A DNA stretch of 64,000 nucleotides from positions 1 to 64,000 of the forward strand of contig JAKOXK010000030.1 in the NCBI GenBank assembly GCA_029781035.1, in the 5' to 3' direction. The translations under genes and the position numbers were made by a program. Shown piece after piece: positions 60,750 through 64,000 of the stretch. How positions within the stretch are numbered: the first letter of the stretch is position 1; each line of letters begins with the position of its first letter. The notes below the pieces were generated by a model, which saw only the letters and a program-made list of their open reading frames with translations, had not been told where the DNA came from and ran no database searches. This DNA comes from Armatimonadota bacterium (GTDB lineage Bacteria > Armatimonadota > Fimbriimonadia > Fimbriimonadales > Fimbriimonadaceae).

Positions 60750-63257
60750 ATGGTGCTCGCCGCGCTGGTGGCCCTCGCTTGGCAAGAGGTCACGGTGTCC
60801 TATGACCCGTTTGGTGGGCTCCAGGTCAAGGTCGGCGGTGTTCCTTTCATTCAAGGCTCTGGGTTCCAGTACTTCAGTGTCAAAGATGGCTCTGGAATCT
60901 ACAGCTCTCGATGGTCGCCCAAGGAGGTGACCCGACTTCCAGACGGAACCATTCGGGTCCGGTACAGCGGCGTCAATGGAGACGCTATTGGCACTCACGA
61001 CTTCTCCGTCCGCGCCGACGGCTTGACAGCGCGGTACCAGTTCCGGTGGCGGGGAAAGGATGACGTCTGGATCGAGGACAACATCGCGCAGGTCTGGGCT
61101 CCGAGCGTCTCACACGGCCAAATGCTCTCAGACGGCTTGCAGACCTTGCCGTTCGATCGACCCATCCATGGCGACTGGTCCTCCAGACGGACCGCTGGCC
61201 CCGCACAGCAGATCAGATTCGATTCCGCCCTTCTGAGCGCCACCGCACAAGTACGTGGGGCCAAGATCTCTGTCTACGACGCGCGCGACTACTCCGCTGA
61301 ATGGGCGCGGACGGCCTGCCTGTTTTGGATGGGCTTTGAGCGCGTCAAGCTCACTCCCGGCACGACGCTCGATGTCACAGTGGATTGGAAGATTCAACCT
61401 AAGGTCCAGCCAGCTGGCAACCGCCGGTCGGTTGTCCTTCAGGGCACTGAACATGCTGCCGTCCTCCAATCGGCCCAGGATGGCATTCCGATTGTCCCCA
61501 AGCCAAAGCTGGTCACCGAGTCGGGTGGATTCCTCGACATCGTTCGCGAGACGGACCAAGACCAGGCACCACCGGATTCGGTCACACAGGCCATAGCCCG
61601 TCGCTTTAGGGTCGACGCAAGCAGCATACGATTCCCCCTCCGGCAGTCGACCGGACCACAGGGACTTCCGCCCGAAGGCTATCGGCTCGTGGTCACACCT
61701 GACGGCGTGGAGGCCAAGGGGCAAGACCCTGCTGGACTCCGACATGCGCTCGACATGATCCCCAAACTTGCGCGGATACGAAACGGCCGGCTCGTTCTGC
61801 CCTGCGGCATTGTCCGTGATTGGCCTACAGTTGCTTGGCGCGGTGTCCATCTCTTCGCAGGCCCTCAGGCGGCGTCCTTCCAGTCCGATCTGGCTGAACA
61901 CCTGCTCGGGCCCCTCGGGTTCAACAAGGTCGTCGTCGAGTGTGAGCGGACGCAATGGGACGCCCTCTCGGCTCCCCGCCGTGACTTTACGTCCAAAGCA
62001 GAGCTGAGCGACATCTTTGAGGGCTATCGAAGGGCGGGACTCGAGCCGATTCCTCTGATCGAGAGCCTCGGACACATGGACTGGCTTCTAGATGGCGCGT
62101 TCAATGCGCTAGCTATCGATCCCCAGACGCCTTATATCCTCGATGCTCGGCGCGGGCAGGCACGAGAGCTTCTGGCTCGTGTTTGGAAGGAGGCCATCGA
62201 CTTGCTGCACCCGTCGGCAGTCCACTTTGGCTTGGACGAGACCGACAAGCGGGGAATGAAAGACGATCCGACTCTGGCCACGCGCCTTTGGGACTGGCAG
62301 GTGCCCAATCTGGTTGGACTGGCACAAGCCTCTCGGGTGACACCCATGGTCTGGGGCGACATGATCCTCAGTCCGGGCCAGGCACCTGACGCCACCCATG
62401 CGGCAAACGTTGCCGATGCCGCCCACCGGGCGGCGAAACTGCCTCGGGGCACCTTCGTCTGCGACTGGCATTACTTGTCAACGGACGATCCGGACCGGTT
62501 CACCTCGCTGTCCCGGTTCAAGAGCCTTGGCCTCGTGCCCATCGCCTCCTCTTGGTGGCAACCACGGAACATTCGTTCGCACACTCTCGCTGCGATCCGG
62601 GAGAAGACGGGAACACTGCAGACGACGTGGGCCGGTTATTCCACCGATGAGGCCGCCATGATTCAGTCCCCCGAGCAATTTGCAGCCTATGTCACCGCTG
62701 CTGACTTCACCTGGTCTGGGCGCACCGATCCAGTGGCGAAGCTCCCCTACGACCCGCTCGACGTGCTGAGAAAGCTGATGTTTGGCCCTCGGGCCGCGCT
62801 GACGGACCTGCCAGGCGCCTGTTGGTCAACGATCGGCTCATCCCGAGTCGACCGGCTTAACGGCGTCCTCTTCAACACAATGGAGCCTCTGGCCCTTAAC
62901 ACACCGCTGACGTCAGCTGGGAGTCAGGGTGCGAGTTCTCTGATCCTCAAGCTAGCTACGAAGGCATCGGAGTTGGCTTTGGCCCTGGATTGCGTCTCCT
63001 GGGAGCCGGAAGGAACGCCGGTGGCGGACGTGCAACTTGTGTTCAGCGATGGCACGATTCTCGATCGGGCACTCCGCTATGGAGGCGAGGTGCGGGTTCC
63101 GGAAGACGGCCGACCAGACTTGGAGTGTGAGCGAGCCGGTACTGTCAGCATTCTACGGCTTCCCATCGGCAGCGGGAGGGGGAACCTCGAGGAGATCCGC
63201 ATTCAACCCCTGAGCCGCACGGCTGGACTCCGCGTTCTGGGGGTGTCAACGTTTTGA
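60750..63257 (+). CDS. Glycoside hydrolase family 20-like protein
   Basis: 835 aa. A short hydrophobic start (MVLAALVALAWQ) precedes a beta domain (residues 12-230), an N-terminal GH20b-like domain (EGYRLVVTPDGVEAKGQDPAGLRHALD) and a TIM barrel: WPTVAWRGVHLFAG, LEPIPLIESLGHMDWLL and AVHFGLDETDKRG, where Asp496-Glu497 match the GH20 catalytic pair. A C-terminal beta sandwich follows. GH20 enzymes remove terminal N-acetylhexosamine from chitin, peptidoglycan or glycans. Activity is likely but the substrate is unknown. ATG 60750. Confidence 0.82.
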   Translation: MVLAALVALAWQEVTVSYDPFGGLQVKVGGVPFIQGSGFQYFSVKDGSGIYSSRWSPKEVTRLPDGTIRVRYSGVNGDAIGTHDFSVRADGLTARYQFRWRGKDDVWIEDNIAQVWAPSVSHGQMLSDGLQTLPFDRPIHGDWSSRRTAGPAQQIRFDSALLSATAQVRGAKISVYDARDYSAEWARTACLFWMGFERVKLTPGTTLDVTVDWKIQPKVQPAGNRRSVVLQGTEHAAVLQSAQDGIPIVPKPKLVTESGGFLDIVRETDQDQAPPDSVTQAIARRFRVDASSIRFPLRQSTGPQGLPPEGYRLVVTPDGVEAKGQDPAGLRHALDMIPKLARIRNGRLVLPCGIVRDWPTVAWRGVHLFAGPQAASFQSDLAEHLLGPLGFNKVVVECERTQWDALSAPRRDFTSKAELSDIFEGYRRAGLEPIPLIESLGHMDWLLDGAFNALAIDPQTPYILDARRGQARELLARVWKEAIDLLHPSAVHFGLDETDKRGMKDDPTLATRLWDWQVPNLVGLAQASRVTPMVWGDMILSPGQAPDATHAANVADAAHRAAKLPRGTFVCDWHYLSTDDPDRFTSLSRFKSLGLVPIASSWWQPRNIRSHTLAAIREKTGTLQTTWAGYSTDEAAMIQSPEQFAAYVTAADFTWSGRTDPVAKLPYDPLDVLRKLMFGPRAALTDLPGACWSTIGSSRVDRLNGVLFNTMEPLALNTPLTSAGSQGASSLILKLATKASELALALDCVSWEPEGTPVADVQLVFSDGTILDRALRYGGEVRVPEDGRPDLECERAGTVSILRLPIGSGRGNLEEIRIQPLSRTAGLRVLGVSTF

Positions 63258-64000
63258 ATCCGGTTGAACTCCTACTTGGCCAACTGGTCGAGGAGCACGT
63301 GTTTCCAGGATGTGCGTTCGCCTTCGGTACGGCGGAGACGTGTGAAACCGGGGCAGTCGGGCGGTTTCGTTACGACCGGGATGCACCTGTAGTGACCGAC
63401 GCGACCCCCTTTGACCTAGCGAGTTTGACCAAAGTCGTGTGCACGACTCCGCTCTGCCATTGGATGTGGACGAACCGTGGCCTTGAGTTCGATTGGCCAG
63501 TCCGTTCGATCCTGCCGCAGTTCCAACACCCTGGGGTGACCGTCGAACACCTGCTTCGGCACCAGTCTGGACTGATGCCTTACTTGTCCGAACCTGAGTT
63601 GTGCCAATGTCACAGCGATGTCGTGGATCAGATCTGTCGGCTCGAACTGACGGATGCACCAGGATCCAGGACCGTCTACAGTTGCCTCGGCTTCATCTTG
63701 CTCCAAGAGATCCTGGAGCGGCTGACCGAAGATCCCCTCGATCGCCTGTACGCCCAACACGTGGCCCAACCGCTCGGCGCTCATGGCCTTTCGTTTCGGG
63801 GCACCTCAGACCTGGACGCCAGTTCACCACCGACCATGGTTCTGGAGCCGTGGAGACATGACAAGCTAGGGAACCCTGAGTTGGGCCACGGGTTTGTCCA
63901 GGGTGTTGTCCACGATCCGCTCGCATTCGTGTCCGGCGGTGTTTCCGGCAACGCCGGTTTGTTTGGCTCAGCCCAAGCCGTGGCTGCTTTCGCTCAGTCG
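63254..64000 (+). CDS. Serine hydrolase of the beta-lactamase family (partial, runs off the window)
   Basis: Absent from the ORF track because no stop occurs before the window end. TTG 63254 overlaps the GH20 TGA (TTGA). The frame reads LVEEHVFPGCAFAFGTAE, FDLASLTKVVCTTPL with the SxxK nucleophile motif (Ser-Leu-Thr-Lys), VEHLLRHQSGLMPYL, VYSCLGFILLQEILERL (the YxN position is YSC) and GGVSGNAGLFGSA. This is the class C beta-lactamase/esterase fold. About 249 codons are seen. Cotranscription with GH20 suggests a role in amino-sugar or peptidoglycan breakdown. Start codon uncertain. Confidence 0.85.
   Translation, partial: MNPVELLLGQLVEEHVFPGCAFAFGTAETCETGAVGRFRYDRDAPVVTDATPFDLASLTKVVCTTPLCHWMWTNRGLEFDWPVRSILPQFQHPGVTVEHLLRHQSGLMPYLSEPELCQCHSDVVDQICRLELTDAPGSRTVYSCLGFILLQEILERLTEDPLDRLYAQHVAQPLGAHGLSFRGTSDLDASSPPTMVLEPWRHDKLGNPELGHGFVQGVVHDPLAFVSGGVSGNAGLFGSAQAVAAFAQS

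Noticed and set aside
61128-62075. 315-aa minus-strand ORF
   Set aside because: Shadow of the GH20-like gene.
1-64000. CRISPR array, insertion sequence, rRNA or integrase
   Set aside because: No regularly spaced repeats, transposase or integrase motifs, or rRNA-like sequence were noticed in reading the window.

Overview
The window is about 60% GC chromosomal DNA with bacterial gene organisation. It resembles an Armatimonadota genome of the Fimbriimonadia type. The main clue is the set of prepilin-like proteins that pair a [24 protein letters not shown]-type N-terminus with a C-terminal H-X9-DG motif (1281, 27824; a degenerate relative at 13238). The many secreted proteins with short signal peptides, PA14/GH3, GH20 and FG-GAP proteins fit this. 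The assignment is an inference from family character; no database was searched.

Layout. 1-1118 is the 3' part of dnaK, closed by a strong terminator. 1281-11366 holds secreted or envelope proteins of mostly unknown role (prepilin-like, DUF2314, an FG-GAP protein interrupted by one in-frame UGA, a fibre-like secreted protein, a CBM9-like protein), then a methyltransferase and a degenerate DapA-family protein. 11350-14795 holds a zinc-ribbon/membrane protein pair and a lower-GC cluster: thioredoxin-like protein, pilin-like protein, small Cys-rich secreted peptide, anchored protein. 14950-32503 mixes exonuclease III, a lectin/lyase-fold protein, peptidase S51, a PA14-containing GH3 enzyme, UPF0182, GNAT, HEAT-repeat, prepilin, metallophosphoesterase and alpha/beta hydrolase genes. 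32621-41637 is mainly minus-strand housekeeping: M50-CBS protease, DUF486, asnA, then ppx-ppk1-trmD-lepB-rplS-lepB, with a tRNA(CAU) on the plus strand. 41694-46055 has an HD hydrolase overlapping an ilvC-like gene, a GNAT gene, rpsT and a large unrecognised protein.

46205-49854 is a compact phage head cassette (protease/scaffold, decoration-like protein, Mu gpT-like major capsid protein, two small membrane/coil proteins, connector, completion protein). No terminase, portal, tail or integrase gene is in view. It is followed by a short non-coding stretch ending in an excellent terminator. 50170-52073 holds small envelope proteins, one apparently frameshifted. 52345-53850 encodes only the N-terminal half of carbamoyl-phosphate synthase large subunit. 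53921-60740 is a tightly overlapped operon of a polytopic membrane protein, a thioester alpha-2-macroglobulin and a VanW protein. A GH20-like enzyme and a partial serine hydrolase, which the ORF track misses because it runs off the end, complete the window.

Most worth a second look: the in-frame UGA followed by a hairpin resembling a bacterial SECIS element (2932), the capsid-only cassette, the thioredoxin/pilin/Cys-rich cluster, the half carB, active-site changes in the IlvC-like and DapA-like proteins, and TANNNT hexamers 5-11 nt upstream of start codons that lack Shine-Dalgarno sequences, suggesting leaderless mRNAs.
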